A stretch of DNA of 64,000 bases from Paenibacillus spongiae. Lineage in GTDB: Bacteria; Bacillota; Bacilli; Paenibacillales; Paenibacillaceae. Of the stretch, positions 52,252-61,610 are shown piece by piece (position 1 is the stretch's first letter; every line of letters begins with the position of its first letter). Made by a program: the position numbers and the translations under genes. The DNA is taken from contig NZ_CP091430.1 in assembly GCF_024734895.1 (NCBI RefSeq), positions 5,660,501 through 5,724,500 on the forward strand, read 5' to 3'. The notes below the pieces were generated by a model. The model worked only from the letters and a program-made list of their open reading frames with translations. It ran no database searches and was not told where the DNA came from.

Positions 52252-53795
52252 AGGCCATGTTCTTCCCTGTACTGGGACGGCGTTTTCCCGTAATTATTTT
52301 TGAATAAGGCGGAGAAATAGGCAAAGTTGGGATACCCGACTTCCTTGCCGATATCCGTGATTTTCTTGTTCGACGCCAGGAGAAGCTCGCCCGCCTTTTC
52401 CAGCCGGATCGACGTCATATATTTGACGATGCTTTTGCCCTTATACTTCTTGAACAATCGGCTCAAATAACCCGGACTCAAATAGACCTGCTTCGCAATG
52501 CTCTCCAACGTAATTTCACTGCTGTACTCCCGGTCGAGAATCAGTACGACTTCCTCGATCACGCTGCGAAGCAATTCACGGGGTCTTTCAACGCTCGCTA
52601 TCAGATCCTGGGCGATCGACCGCATAACCTGCATGAGCTCCATGAGTGAAGAAGCATTATGGATCCTTTCCAGACCCATCATGAATTCGTTTACATTTTG
52701 TTGGGTCGGACGATCGATCGACTTCAATACTTCCGTGCAAACATATTTCACATAGTTTTCCGAGACTGTTTTCCCGCCTTCGAGCAGCTCGATCAGAAGG
52801 ACGATTTTATCGTTATCCACCTCGATTTCCTTTAACCACTCCGTCATATCGAGTAAAATACGGCGAGTGTGCGAATAAACGTCCCGGTCTCCCGATTTGA
52901 CCTCTCCCGTGTACAGCACCGCCCCTTTTTCCATAAAAAACTGATTCGCTAACATCGTTTCCATCAGGTTGTACTCACTGCCTATTTGCTTGAGGCTCTC
53001 GATCAATCCGCTGATCACAATGCTTACGTCCGTACGATGCTTTTCTTTGAACAACCCGACCAGAAACGAACCCGTCCGAATAAGATCCTCTTTGGTTTCT
53101 TCAGGTCTGCCTTCGTACAATAGAACGCTCTGCATCTCATTCAAATTTACGAAATCGGCCTTCACGCAAGCCATTCCCTCCAACACCGGCTCGACATCGA
53201 TATCGATTCTATCGAAAAACCGGCTTCCGGTATGAATCATCGCCATTCTCAAATAACGGTACCCGCTGAAGTGGATGGCCGTGTCCGGGGATTCGTTATC
53301 CTCTTCCGCAATCATCCCCCTGCCGTGAATGAGATCATATAAAAATTGCTGCTTCTCGTAGCGGATTCCTTTCCAATAGATCTCTTGGATTCTTTCATTC
53401 TTCAATTTCTCTTTCTGTTCTTCGTCGCACAGCCGGATGACATTCGAAACAACGCGCATGAATTCGCCGATTTCCACCGGCTTCAGTATGTAATGCGTTA
53501 CGTTCAAATCGATCGCTTTCTGAGCGTATTCGAACTCGCCGTAAGCGCTCATAAAAATGATTTTGATATGCGGCAGCAGCTCTTTGACTTGTTGCGCGAG
53601 CTGCAGCCCGTCAAGCTCTCTCATTCGTATGTCCGTAAGCAAAATATCGATATTGTCGTGGTTGCGGATGTATTCCAGCGCCGCTTCGCCGGAATCCGCT
53701 TCGGCTATCTCAAGTTCCCAGTCAAATTGTCCGGTCAAAAATTTGACTCCTTCCCTTTCGGATCGGTCATCGTCGACGACTAACATCTTATACAT
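52248..53795 (-). CDS. YesN-like response regulator (REC + AraC HTH)
   Basis: 515 residues. Receiver domain with D8-D9-D10, phospho-acceptor D55 in DILLTDIRM and K105 in ILKPV. After D55 the usual Met-Pro is Met-Arg (IRMRELDG), an uncommon change in an otherwise intact site. A long central region is followed by a C-terminal AraC double helix-turn-helix (about 410-515; IAKQVYLSPGYLSRLFKKY; IGKEVGYPNFAYFSALFKN). ATG 53795 follows AAAGGAAGG; the longer frame to 53885 has no site. It is the first gene of the operon and overlaps the kinase by 4 bases. Confidence 0.92.
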   Translation of the reverse strand: MYKMLVVDDDRSEREGVKFLTGQFDWELEIAEADSGEAALEYIRNHDNIDILLTDIRMRELDGLQLAQQVKELLPHIKIIFMSAYGEFEYAQKAIDLNVTHYILKPVEIGEFMRVVSNVIRLCDEEQKEKLKNERIQEIYWKGIRYEKQQFLYDLIHGRGMIAEEDNESPDTAIHFSGYRYLRMAMIHTGSRFFDRIDIDVEPVLEGMACVKADFVNLNEMQSVLLYEGRPEETKEDLIRTGSFLVGLFKEKHRTDVSIVISGLIESLKQIGSEYNLMETMLANQFFMEKGAVLYTGEVKSGDRDVYSHTRRILLDMTEWLKEIEVDNDKIVLLIELLEGGKTVSENYVKYVCTEVLKSIDRPTQQNVNEFMMGLERIHNASSLMELMQVMRSIAQDLIASVERPRELLRSVIEEVVLILDREYSSEITLESIAKQVYLSPGYLSRLFKKYKGKSIVKYMTSIRLEKAGELLLASNKKITDIGKEVGYPNFAYFSALFKNNYGKTPSQYREEHGL

Positions 53796-53881
53796 GCTCA
53801 ACCTTCCTTTCTTAAAAATGCGAATAATATCAGAATGTATCATAGCGGAGCTATTTCTACAATCGCCGATTTTAACAGTTG

Positions 53882-53929
53882 GCAAAAATAAAAAAATCCG
53901 AAACGGCGTTCATGGACGCTATTTCGGAT
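53882..53929 (-). terminator. Rho-independent terminator of the distal operon
   Basis: On the minus strand the stem ATCCGAAA..GCG with CGC..TTTCGGAT (53929-53917 with 53908-53896) is followed by TTTTTTTATTTTT. It closes the transcript of the GH38-like gene ending at 53985, before the next regulator gene. It separates the two minus-strand operons. Confidence 0.85.
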
Positions 53930-53984
53930 TTTTGCTAGGTTTCAATATTGCTTGGAAGCCGGGCGTCCGGGTCTCTTTGCCCGG

Positions 53985-56069
53985 TCAGCCCTGCTGCCTA
54001 TCGAACGACCGCAATGTCAATTGGAAGCGATACTTCATATCGTCTTCGAACCACATTCGGAAATTCGTGCCCCAAACGTTATTGTGCAGATTGAAATGGA
54101 ACCCGCCGTCCAGCGAAGCAAACGTGTTATCGAACTGAAGCAGCCGTCCTTCTCCCGGACAAACGAGAGGCGCATCCAAGGTTCGGATCGCGCAGCTTCC
54201 GTCAGCGCCTTCGTAGTAAAGCCCGGAGTTTACGGCATGCATGCTGCGGTTCCCGTCTTTAACGACGGTAAGCGGCGAAATAAGCTCCCCCAGCTTATCC
54301 ATTCGCCACATATTCGGGTTATCCACGAGCGGCATAAACGAGATCCAGCTTGCTTCCGGCAAACGGCAAGCGGATTTGCCGGTCCAATGAAGCTCAACAT
54401 CGATTAGCGGTTCCCGCTTGTGAAAAGCATACATGATGATCAGCTTCCGGGGGGCTCCATAACGCTCGACAGCCTCTGAATCTACGGTCAGTTCAATTCG
54501 AACGACATCGCGCTCCTTCCGCTTCTCCAGCTGCAGCGTCCTTCCCGTCACAGAATACCGTGCCTGCTCCGGCCGCGGCATCGCATATTCCATTCCCGGT
54601 TTGCCGAAGTCGGCATCCGCCCAACCGTGATGAAGCCTCAGATCCGTTACATATTCATTGAAGAACCGGTCGTAATTTTCTTTGCCGAACGTCTCATACC
54701 GGTAGACTCCTAACCTGTGAGATGCGTTCGCCCACACTTTTCCATTCGAATCAACCAATTGCTGAATCGAGCCGTCCGGGCTAAAACTCGCTTGAAACCA
54801 TCCTAATTCATACCTTGTATTCCAATCAAGCTGAACCGCTTCTTGCGCCGTATCGATCGCGTCATCCGGAACCATCCGTTCAAAAGCTGCCAACGCTTCG
54901 CTCGCCAGCTCCTGAGGCAATGCGGACAATGCTTGATCGATATACCCGCGTTGTTCTTTCCATGAGCTTTCGAAGAAAAGGAACGTGCGATCCGGTTTAG
55001 CTATGCGCTGCAGATAGGAAAATTTATTTATAATCGCGTCATTAACCCTATCATTTTCTCTGGCAGCCGCGAAATCACCTGAAGCGTAGGCGCTATAATC
55101 GCCCAAATATACTTTCTCGTCGAGCCCCCACGTATGCTCCGGAATGAGCATTAATCTGTTGCAAAACAGCTTATATTGCTCGCTGTCCGGATGGAGCGCG
55201 CCGGATGATGTCCATTCGTCTCTCAACCGCAGCAGTTCCCGATACCGCGCCACCATCCACGGATCGGAACCGACGCCGTGAATCCAGGAATCGCCGATTT
55301 CCTCGCGGATCACCGGAAGACGGTCTTTAAGCGCGAACAGCTTCGCCGCAAACGCATCGAGGCTGGAAGCGACAATTTCCGCACCCGGATAGTCAAGCTG
55401 CAATCGATCAAACAGGTCTCGTACGGCCTCGATGCCGGAAGGCCCATGGTTGTCGCCCGTATGGGCAAAATACAGCGCATCCTCTAACCCTTCGATTTTC
55501 AATGGCTTCCCGTAATCCGCGGCATAATTCACGATGATTTCCGAGCCGTCGGCGGCGCGCCATACGAACACTTCAGGCACATTCGGTTTCGTGGATGCCG
55601 GATTAACCCCCAAATGCAAATATTGAATGCCGTTTCTCGCCAAAATCGGCACGATGCCGATCGTATGCCCCGGAACGTCCGTCATCTTTGCCGCGATCGT
55701 CTTTTTGCCGAATTGCCGGTCAAGATTCCTGGAAAGGGACAGGCCGAATTCGAACAATCGGGCATCCATCAATTCCGAATGCGTCGTAAACGGCAGTCCA
55801 TGCCACGCGATCCGGCCCTGCCGTATCGCTTCCTCCATGCGGCTGCGCGAATCCGGGGATGCCGTACGCAAATATTCGTGTATCAGCCACGAACCGGTCG
55901 TCCATACGAAATTCGCCTTCCCATCTTCCTCAGCCAGCCTTTCGGACAGCTCCAGCGCCTGCGGTATAAATTGCTTCATATACCGGTCGATTACATGCTT
56001 GGCCAAATCGGTAAAGCCCATATCCAAATGCGTCTTAAATATGACATGAACCCTTTTGATATCGGTCAT
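53985..56069 (-). CDS. GH38-like protein (DUF5054 family)
   Basis: 694 residues, no signal peptide. Near the N terminus HVIFKTHLDMGFTD resembles the metal-binding His-x-Asp motif (H14, D16) that opens GH38 and related alpha-mannosidases. The remainder (TSGWLIHEYL-like VWTTGSWLIHEYL; MTDVPGHTIGIVPILARNGI) continues the same fold, and a large beta domain (about 450-694) ends it. I recognise the family as DUF5054, which has no established activity I know of. It is the last gene of the operon, 43 bases after the permease, and probably trims the imported oligosaccharide. Assignment as a mannosidase is not justified from sequence alone. Confidence 0.78.
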   Translation of the reverse strand: MTDIKRVHVIFKTHLDMGFTDLAKHVIDRYMKQFIPQALELSERLAEEDGKANFVWTTGSWLIHEYLRTASPDSRSRMEEAIRQGRIAWHGLPFTTHSELMDARLFEFGLSLSRNLDRQFGKKTIAAKMTDVPGHTIGIVPILARNGIQYLHLGVNPASTKPNVPEVFVWRAADGSEIIVNYAADYGKPLKIEGLEDALYFAHTGDNHGPSGIEAVRDLFDRLQLDYPGAEIVASSLDAFAAKLFALKDRLPVIREEIGDSWIHGVGSDPWMVARYRELLRLRDEWTSSGALHPDSEQYKLFCNRLMLIPEHTWGLDEKVYLGDYSAYASGDFAAARENDRVNDAIINKFSYLQRIAKPDRTFLFFESSWKEQRGYIDQALSALPQELASEALAAFERMVPDDAIDTAQEAVQLDWNTRYELGWFQASFSPDGSIQQLVDSNGKVWANASHRLGVYRYETFGKENYDRFFNEYVTDLRLHHGWADADFGKPGMEYAMPRPEQARYSVTGRTLQLEKRKERDVVRIELTVDSEAVERYGAPRKLIIMYAFHKREPLIDVELHWTGKSACRLPEASWISFMPLVDNPNMWRMDKLGELISPLTVVKDGNRSMHAVNSGLYYEGADGSCAIRTLDAPLVCPGEGRLLQFDNTFASLDGGFHFNLHNNVWGTNFRMWFEDDMKYRFQLTLRSFDRQQG

Positions 56070-56111
56070 GAAACCTTGCCTCCAATTGTCTTATTTGCTC
56101 GCGCTTCTATA

Positions 56112-57005
56112 CTATTCTTTAACGGATCCCAGTACAATGCCGGAAACAAAATAACGCTGCAAAAACGGATAAATAAGCAGAATCGGGATCATGGCCACCA
56201 TCAGTTTGGCGGCGTTCAGCGTTTTGTTCGAGGCCTTCATCAATTCGATCAGCTGCTCCGTCGACATCTGACTCATTAAATCCGGCGTTATATTGACGAC
56301 CAGCTGCTGGATGTAGGTCTGCAGCGGATAGTTTTCCGGTTTGCTCATATATATAAGGCCGTCAAAGAATGAATTCCAATGCCCGACGATGCTAAACAGC
56401 GTAACGGTGGCCATGGCGGGGACGGAAAGCGGGATATAAATGCGCAAGAGCGAATACCACGGCCCTGCGCCGTCTACAACGGCCGCTTCGTCCAATTCCT
56501 TCGGCAAGCTGCGGAAAAAATTCATGATCAGAATAACGTTAAAAATCGGTACCGCCCCCGGAAGGACCAGCGACCAGATCGTATTTTGCAGCCCGAGCGT
56601 CGTGATCGTGATATATAGAGGAATCAAGCCTCCGGAAAACAGCATGCAGAAAACGAGAAACCACATGTACAGGTTTCGTCCGGGGAACTGTTTGGCATTG
56701 CGCGACAAAGGATAAGCCATCACGACGGTTAATAAGAAATTTATCGCTCCTCCGATAACAACCCGTTTGACCGAGACCCCGAATGCCCGAAAGAACTTCT
56801 CGTCATCTAGAATAATCCGATAGGACGTCAAATTGAATCCGCTTGGCCATATCGTTACTTGGCCTGCGTTCGCCGCGGCTTTATCGCTGAAGGAGAGTGC
56901 GATCGTATACCACAGCGGATAGAGAGAAGTCAGTGCAATGACGGTCAGCACCAGTAAGATGATGCCGTCGGTGAGACGGCTGGATAATGTTTGCGACCTG
57001 ACCAT
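56112..57005 (-). CDS. Sugar ABC transporter permease, LplC/YtcP type
   Basis: 297 residues, six helices (first at about 14-34). EAA loop [18 protein letters not shown]. Ends [19 protein letters not shown] 57005 has AAAGGAGG at proper spacing; TTG 57011 is too close to that site. It follows the LplB-type partner by 21 bases and precedes the GH38-like gene. Confidence 0.92.
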   Translation of the reverse strand: MVRSQTLSSRLTDGIILLVLTVIALTSLYPLWYTIALSFSDKAAANAGQVTIWPSGFNLTSYRIILDDEKFFRAFGVSVKRVVIGGAINFLLTVVMAYPLSRNAKQFPGRNLYMWFLVFCMLFSGGLIPLYITITTLGLQNTIWSLVLPGAVPIFNVILIMNFFRSLPKELDEAAVVDGAGPWYSLLRIYIPLSVPAMATVTLFSIVGHWNSFFDGLIYMSKPENYPLQTYIQQLVVNITPDLMSQMSTEQLIELMKASNKTLNAAKLMVAMIPILLIYPFLQRYFVSGIVLGSVKE

Positions 57006-57026
57006 GGCCAACCTCCTTTCCTGCGT

Positions 57027-57917
57027 CTAAAAAATGCGATAGTTTGCGAATTTATAGGCCAATCGGTACGACAACGCAATCAGAATGATCGCCACGACCG
57101 ATTTGAGCAAACCGACGGCAGTGGCCAAGCCGTATTGCATCTGGACAAGACCGAGGCGATAGACATACGTGTCGATAATGTCGCCGGACGAATAGACGAG
57201 CGGATTGTATAGATTGAAGATTTGATCGAAGCCTGCATTCAGCACATTGCCGAGACTTAATGTCGTCAGCAATACGATCGTCGGCATAATGCCGGGTATC
57301 GTGATGTATCGGAGCTTATGCAGCCGGTTTGCTCCATCGATCTCCGCCGCTTCGTACAACGATGGATTGATGCCGGTCAACGCGGCCAGATAAACGATCG
57401 TGCCGAATCCGAATTCTTTCCATACGTCGCTCCAAATAATGATATGGCGAAACCATTTATTGCTGGCCAGAAACATGACCGGATCTGCCCCGAATAACCC
57501 CGCTATCTGATTGATAATGCCGTCAAGCGATAGAATGTTGACCATAATGCCGGCCAATATGACCCATGACATAAAGTGGGGCAAATATACGATCGTTTGC
57601 ACGGTGCGCTTGAACCAGGACAGCCGCACTTCATGCAGCAGCAGAGCGAATGCAACCGGTACGACGATGCCGGCTATAATTTTCATCGAAGCGATCAGAA
57701 CCGTATTGATCACCACTTGCTTGATGTCCGGAATTTGCAGCATGAATGCGAAGTTGTCCCAGCCGATCCATGCCTGCTTCCAGATTTTTTTTCCCGGCAC
57801 GACATCTTGAAACGCCATTACGATGCCGAACATCGGAATAATGCTGAATATAAACAGCAATATGATCCCGGGAGACAACATGATATGATATTGCAGCATT
57901 GTCCTCTTATCCTTCAT
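57027..57917 (-). CDS. Sugar ABC transporter permease, LplB type
   Basis: 296 residues, six helices (first at about 13-33, MLSPGIILLFIFSIIPMFG). EAA loop YEAAEIDGANRLHKLRYIT. SGDIIDTYVYRLGLVQMQYG near the end is the branch signature. Start ATG 57917 lies behind GGGAGGAG; the longer frame to 58052 runs through the preceding binding protein's stop and a hairpin. It pairs with the gene at 56112-57005 and is fed by one or both tandem binding proteins upstream. Confidence 0.92.
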   Translation of the reverse strand: MKDKRTMLQYHIMLSPGIILLFIFSIIPMFGIVMAFQDVVPGKKIWKQAWIGWDNFAFMLQIPDIKQVVINTVLIASMKIIAGIVVPVAFALLLHEVRLSWFKRTVQTIVYLPHFMSWVILAGIMVNILSLDGIINQIAGLFGADPVMFLASNKWFRHIIIWSDVWKEFGFGTIVYLAALTGINPSLYEAAEIDGANRLHKLRYITIPGIMPTIVLLTTLSLGNVLNAGFDQIFNLYNPLVYSSGDIIDTYVYRLGLVQMQYGLATAVGLLKSVVAIILIALSYRLAYKFANYRIF

Positions 57918-57946
57918 ATTCCGCGCTCCTCCCATGAAGTAGAGAA

Positions 57947-57974
57947 GGCGCAAGGTGCAAGACACCTTTGCGCC
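57947..57974 (-). terminator. Hairpin after binding-protein gene
   Basis: GGCGCAAGGTG pairs with CACCTTTGCGCC (one bulged base) around a 5-base loop, 28 bases after the binding-protein stop at 58003. No U-tract follows. It is of the type that keeps a binding-protein message stable relative to the permeases downstream. Confidence 0.6.
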
Positions 57975-58002
57975 CTCCTTGAACCGATAATCGGGTTTGA
58001 CT

Positions 58003-59667
58003 CTATTTGCCGGCTTCCTCTTGCACTTCTTTGGTGATTTGGTCGCCTCCAAGCTTCTTCCATTCCGTTACGAAAGAGTCGAATTTATCTGCAGGCTCTT
58101 CCCCGAGAATGATCTTCAGGAACGTTTCGTTCTCCATCTTTTCCAGTATCGCCCATTTCATTTCCATCGTTTTGGTTTGCCCGAAGAAGACATTGCGGAT
58201 CACCGTAAGCTTGCCCGGATCGGTTTCGGCCGAACCGTCCATGCGCGACATGGCATTCGACCAGTCGTTTAGATCCTTTTTCGGATTTTCGGTGTTTTTC
58301 TTCACGTTTTCGTACCACATTTTGAGCTCGTCGTTCAAGTTGGACGGGTCCTTCGCTTCCCACGCCGCCTTCAGCTCCAGGTGGGTCCTGTAGACGTCGT
58401 CTTCATTGCCGACCTGCAGCGCGAATGGCCAGATGGCCCAGCTTACGTTCAAGTCCTTATAAATCTCTTTGGATTCCGGATCTAGCTTGCGAATGCCCTC
58501 GTACTCCACATTCAGCACTTTGGCGACCGCTTCGGGATGAGCGTATTCTTTATTCACAACAAGAAACGAACCGGTCGGATTTTGGTCATAGGTGTTGAAG
58601 TTACCGTCCGCATCGAGCGGAGCGGTATACGGTCTCCATTCGGCCTTCGGATCGTTCTTGACCGAATCCGGCAGCGGCGAATACGGAATCCACCACGGGC
58701 CGAATACGATGCCGACCTTGTTGCCGGCAATCAATTCATTCGAATCCTTGCGGACCGGGAATTCTTTATCGATAATTCCCGCTGCATACAATTCACGCAG
58801 CTTGGTTAAAGCCGTTTTCATTTCCGGAAGGATGGAGCTGTATACGGCGTTGCCCGCTTCGTCTTTCAGCCATTGGCTTTTATAAGCATGGTACGCGCCG
58901 AAGATCGGATCGAATCCGTTGACCGAGTTCCACCCTGCCAACGTCGGGATGCCGGTAAATCCGTACGTATCTTGTTTGCCGTTGTCATCCGGATCGTTCT
59001 CGGTAAACGCCTTTGCCACATCGAACAATTCATCCAGCGTTTTTGGCGGCTGCAGCCCCAGTTTATCGAGCCAGTCCTGCCGGATCCAGGTCATATTATG
59101 CTGTCCGCCAATCTGCGTATTGGGGAAGGCCATTAATTTTCCATCGAAGGTCGCTCTTTTTAGGACGCGATCGCCGTATGAATCGTAATAGCCTTTGATT
59201 AGCGGAGATGCATAGTTGTCATACACATCTGTCAAATCGGCAATCAGATCCGCTTCGACAAGCTGCTTCAACTGTTTCTCATTAACAATGAAAGCATCGG
59301 GCAGATCCTGGCTTGCGATCGATACGGACAGCTTCTGCTGGTAGGCGTCAACCGTTTCGGTTTGCCAAGCATGCGTCACTTTAACGTTCAGCTTTTTCTC
59401 GATAAACCGGTAGTACTCGTTGTTGTCGACGGTATCTCCGTTTGGCAGATTGGTATCTTTCGTGCTGACAGCCTTCCCCAGGCTCAGCGTGATCGGCTCG
59501 CCATACTTGCCGAATGGATCGTTCTGGCCGCTTTCCGGCGTTTTGCCCGCATCCGTCGTTTTTTCGGTTTGATTTGCTTCCGCGCTTTGTCCGTTTTCAT
59601 TATTGCTGCACGCCGTTGCGAGAAGCATGAATGCCACAAGACAGATTGCAACCAATCTCAGCTTCAT
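58003..59667 (-). CDS. Lipoprotein solute-binding protein, LplA/YtcQ type (tandem copy 2)
   Basis: 554 residues. Lipobox LLATAC (Cys20), acidic linker, then a large SBP body with calcium-type loop NDPDDNGKQDTYGFTG and tail DKFDSFVTEWKKLGGDQITK. Roughly seven of ten residues match its neighbour at 59756, from signal peptide to tail, and even the upstream leader (MTDEGESA / LTDKGKSA) is alike. So it is a tandem duplicate. Start ATG 59667 follows AAGGGG. It lies 88 bases after its paralogue and is followed by a hairpin and two permeases. The two may bind related but different oligosaccharides for one permease pair. Confidence 0.93.
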   Translation of the reverse strand: MKLRLVAICLVAFMLLATACSNNENGQSAEANQTEKTTDAGKTPESGQNDPFGKYGEPITLSLGKAVSTKDTNLPNGDTVDNNEYYRFIEKKLNVKVTHAWQTETVDAYQQKLSVSIASQDLPDAFIVNEKQLKQLVEADLIADLTDVYDNYASPLIKGYYDSYGDRVLKRATFDGKLMAFPNTQIGGQHNMTWIRQDWLDKLGLQPPKTLDELFDVAKAFTENDPDDNGKQDTYGFTGIPTLAGWNSVNGFDPIFGAYHAYKSQWLKDEAGNAVYSSILPEMKTALTKLRELYAAGIIDKEFPVRKDSNELIAGNKVGIVFGPWWIPYSPLPDSVKNDPKAEWRPYTAPLDADGNFNTYDQNPTGSFLVVNKEYAHPEAVAKVLNVEYEGIRKLDPESKEIYKDLNVSWAIWPFALQVGNEDDVYRTHLELKAAWEAKDPSNLNDELKMWYENVKKNTENPKKDLNDWSNAMSRMDGSAETDPGKLTVIRNVFFGQTKTMEMKWAILEKMENETFLKIILGEEPADKFDSFVTEWKKLGGDQITKEVQEEAGK

Positions 59668-59755
59668 TGCTGATTTCCCCTTGTCTGTCAATAGAATAGT
59701 GTATGATGCGGACACCTAAGCGCCCACCCTGATCTTTATTTGTCTTTTCCAACGA

Positions 59756-61429
59756 TTACTTGGCTTCTTCTTCCACTTCTTTGGTGATTTGATCGCCCCC
59801 GAGCTTTTTCCATTCCTTTACGAAAGCATCGAATTTATCTAACGGTTCTTCACCGAGAACAATCTTCAGGAACGTTTCGTTCTCCATTTTTTCTAGAATG
59901 GCCCATTTCTGTTCCATCGTTTTCGTCCGTCCGTAAAAGACGTTTTGAACTTCATTGTAATTGGCCGGATTCGCTTCAGCCGAACCATCCATCCGGGACA
60001 TTGCTTCGGACCAGGCTGCGAGATTTTTTTTCGGATTCTCCGCATTTATCGCCACATTATCATACCATCCCTTTACAAATTGAGTCGTAATTTGGGATGG
60101 ATCTTTTGCCTCCCAAGCGTTCTTCAATTCCATATGATACCTATATACGGCATCCTTGTAATCCAGTTGGAGGGCAAACGGCCATAGTGTCCAGCTGACG
60201 TTCAAACCTTTATAAATGTCCACTGCATCCGGATCCAGCCAACGCAGAGCCTGGTACTCGACATTCAGAACTTTCATAACCGCTTCGGGATGTTTGTACC
60301 CCTTCCTGACAACCAGGTATGAACCGGCCGGATCCACATCGTATGTATTGTATTTTCCATCCGCATCTACAGGACCAGAATATGGCTTCCACTCCGCTTT
60401 CGGGTCATTCTTGATGGAATCGGGAAACGTATTGGTGTACGGAAACCACCACGGTGCGAAGACGATGCCTAGTTTCCCGCCTGCGGCAAGCTCATTAGGA
60501 TCTTTGCGAACCGGGAATTCCTTGTCAATGATCCCCGCCGCATATAATTCATGAAGCTTGGCCAGGGCCGTTTTCATTTCCGGCAGAATCGAACTGTAGA
60601 CCACGTTGCCCGACTTGTCTTTCAACCACTGGCTTTTATAAGCATCAATCGCCCCGAATATCGTTTCGAAAGTGTTCGGAGTGCTATAGCCAACTCCGCC
60701 CAATTCCGGAATTCCGGTCATGCCGTACGTATCCTTCTTGTTGTTGCCATCCGGATCGTTCTCGATAAATGATTTAGCCACAGCAATTAAATCGTCGAGC
60801 GTCTTCGGCGGATTCAGCTCCAGTTTTTCCAGCCAATCCTGCCTGATCCAGGTCAAGTTATGCTGTCCGCTAATAGTAGTACTCGGCAGGGCCATCAGTT
60901 TGCCATCAATGGTAGCCCTGTTCAATACGAGGTCACCATAGGACTCATAGTAATCTTTTACAAGCGGGCTTGCTAGAGAATGATAGATGTCTGTTAGGTC
61001 GGCAATCAAATCGGCTTCCACCAAATGCTTAAGCTGCTTTTCATTGACGATGAACGCGTCCGGCAGATCCCGGCTTGCAATCGATACGGACAGCTTCTGC
61101 TGATAGGCGTCAACCGTTTCGGTTTGCCAAGCATGCGTCACTTTGACATTCAATTTATTCTCAATAAATCGGTAAAACTCGTTGTTGTCGACGGTATCTC
61201 CGCTAGGCAGATTGGTGTCTTTCGTACTGACGCTTTTTCCCAGACTTAACGTAATGGGCTCTGCATATTTGCCGAACATATCATCCTTGTCGAATTCCGG
61301 CGCCTTGTCCGTATCTTGTGTTCCTTCCGACTGATTTGCTTTCCCGTTTTGTCCCTTGTCGCCCCCGCCGCACGCCGTTGCGATAAGCATGAATACCACA
61401 AGACAGATTGCGGCCAATTTCAGCTTCAT
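59756..61429 (-). CDS. Lipoprotein solute-binding protein, LplA/YtcQ type (tandem copy 1)
   Basis: 557 residues. Lipobox LIATAC (Cys20), linker rich in Gly, Asp and Gln, then the SBP body with calcium-type loop NDPDGNNKKDTYGMTG. Tail DKFDAFVKEWKKLGGDQITK. Start ATG 61429 follows GAGGGGG. Its upstream region carries a perfect TATAAT, whereas the corresponding bases in front of the second copy have decayed. Divergence from copy 2 is greatest in the linker and around the sugar-contacting middle (PELGGVGYSTPNTFETIFG), consistent with altered ligand choice. Confidence 0.93.
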   Translation of the reverse strand: MKLKLAAICLVVFMLIATACGGGDKGQNGKANQSEGTQDTDKAPEFDKDDMFGKYAEPITLSLGKSVSTKDTNLPSGDTVDNNEFYRFIENKLNVKVTHAWQTETVDAYQQKLSVSIASRDLPDAFIVNEKQLKHLVEADLIADLTDIYHSLASPLVKDYYESYGDLVLNRATIDGKLMALPSTTISGQHNLTWIRQDWLEKLELNPPKTLDDLIAVAKSFIENDPDGNNKKDTYGMTGIPELGGVGYSTPNTFETIFGAIDAYKSQWLKDKSGNVVYSSILPEMKTALAKLHELYAAGIIDKEFPVRKDPNELAAGGKLGIVFAPWWFPYTNTFPDSIKNDPKAEWKPYSGPVDADGKYNTYDVDPAGSYLVVRKGYKHPEAVMKVLNVEYQALRWLDPDAVDIYKGLNVSWTLWPFALQLDYKDAVYRYHMELKNAWEAKDPSQITTQFVKGWYDNVAINAENPKKNLAAWSEAMSRMDGSAEANPANYNEVQNVFYGRTKTMEQKWAILEKMENETFLKIVLGEEPLDKFDAFVKEWKKLGGDQITKEVEEEAK

Positions 61430-61477
61430 TGCCGATTCCCCCTCGTCTGTCATTAGAATAGATTCTCTTGCATCTCG

Positions 61478-61504
61478 ATTATATGATGCATTCTGTTCCG
61501 GCAA
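61478..61504 (-). promoter_or_regulatory. Promoter for the tandem binding-protein genes
   Basis: Minus strand TTGCCG (61504-61499), 15-base spacer, then a perfect TATAAT (61483-61478). The spacer is short, so strength is uncertain or activator-dependent. It lies in the 181-base gap between the kinase stop and the first binding protein, so these genes can be transcribed apart from the regulators. Confidence 0.45.
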
Positions 61505-61610
61505 GGACAGAATCCGGTCATAGATAGGGTGAAAACGGTCCTGAGGTTGCACCCGCTGATGTCCGCCAGCGACCGCATTCTTACCAATGCCGACCGAATT
61601 CCTACTGTTT

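Noticed and set aside
61540..61560. cre-like site (TGAAAACGG) between the kinase and the first tandem binding protein
   Set aside because: Only the left half fits the consensus; the right half has three mismatches.
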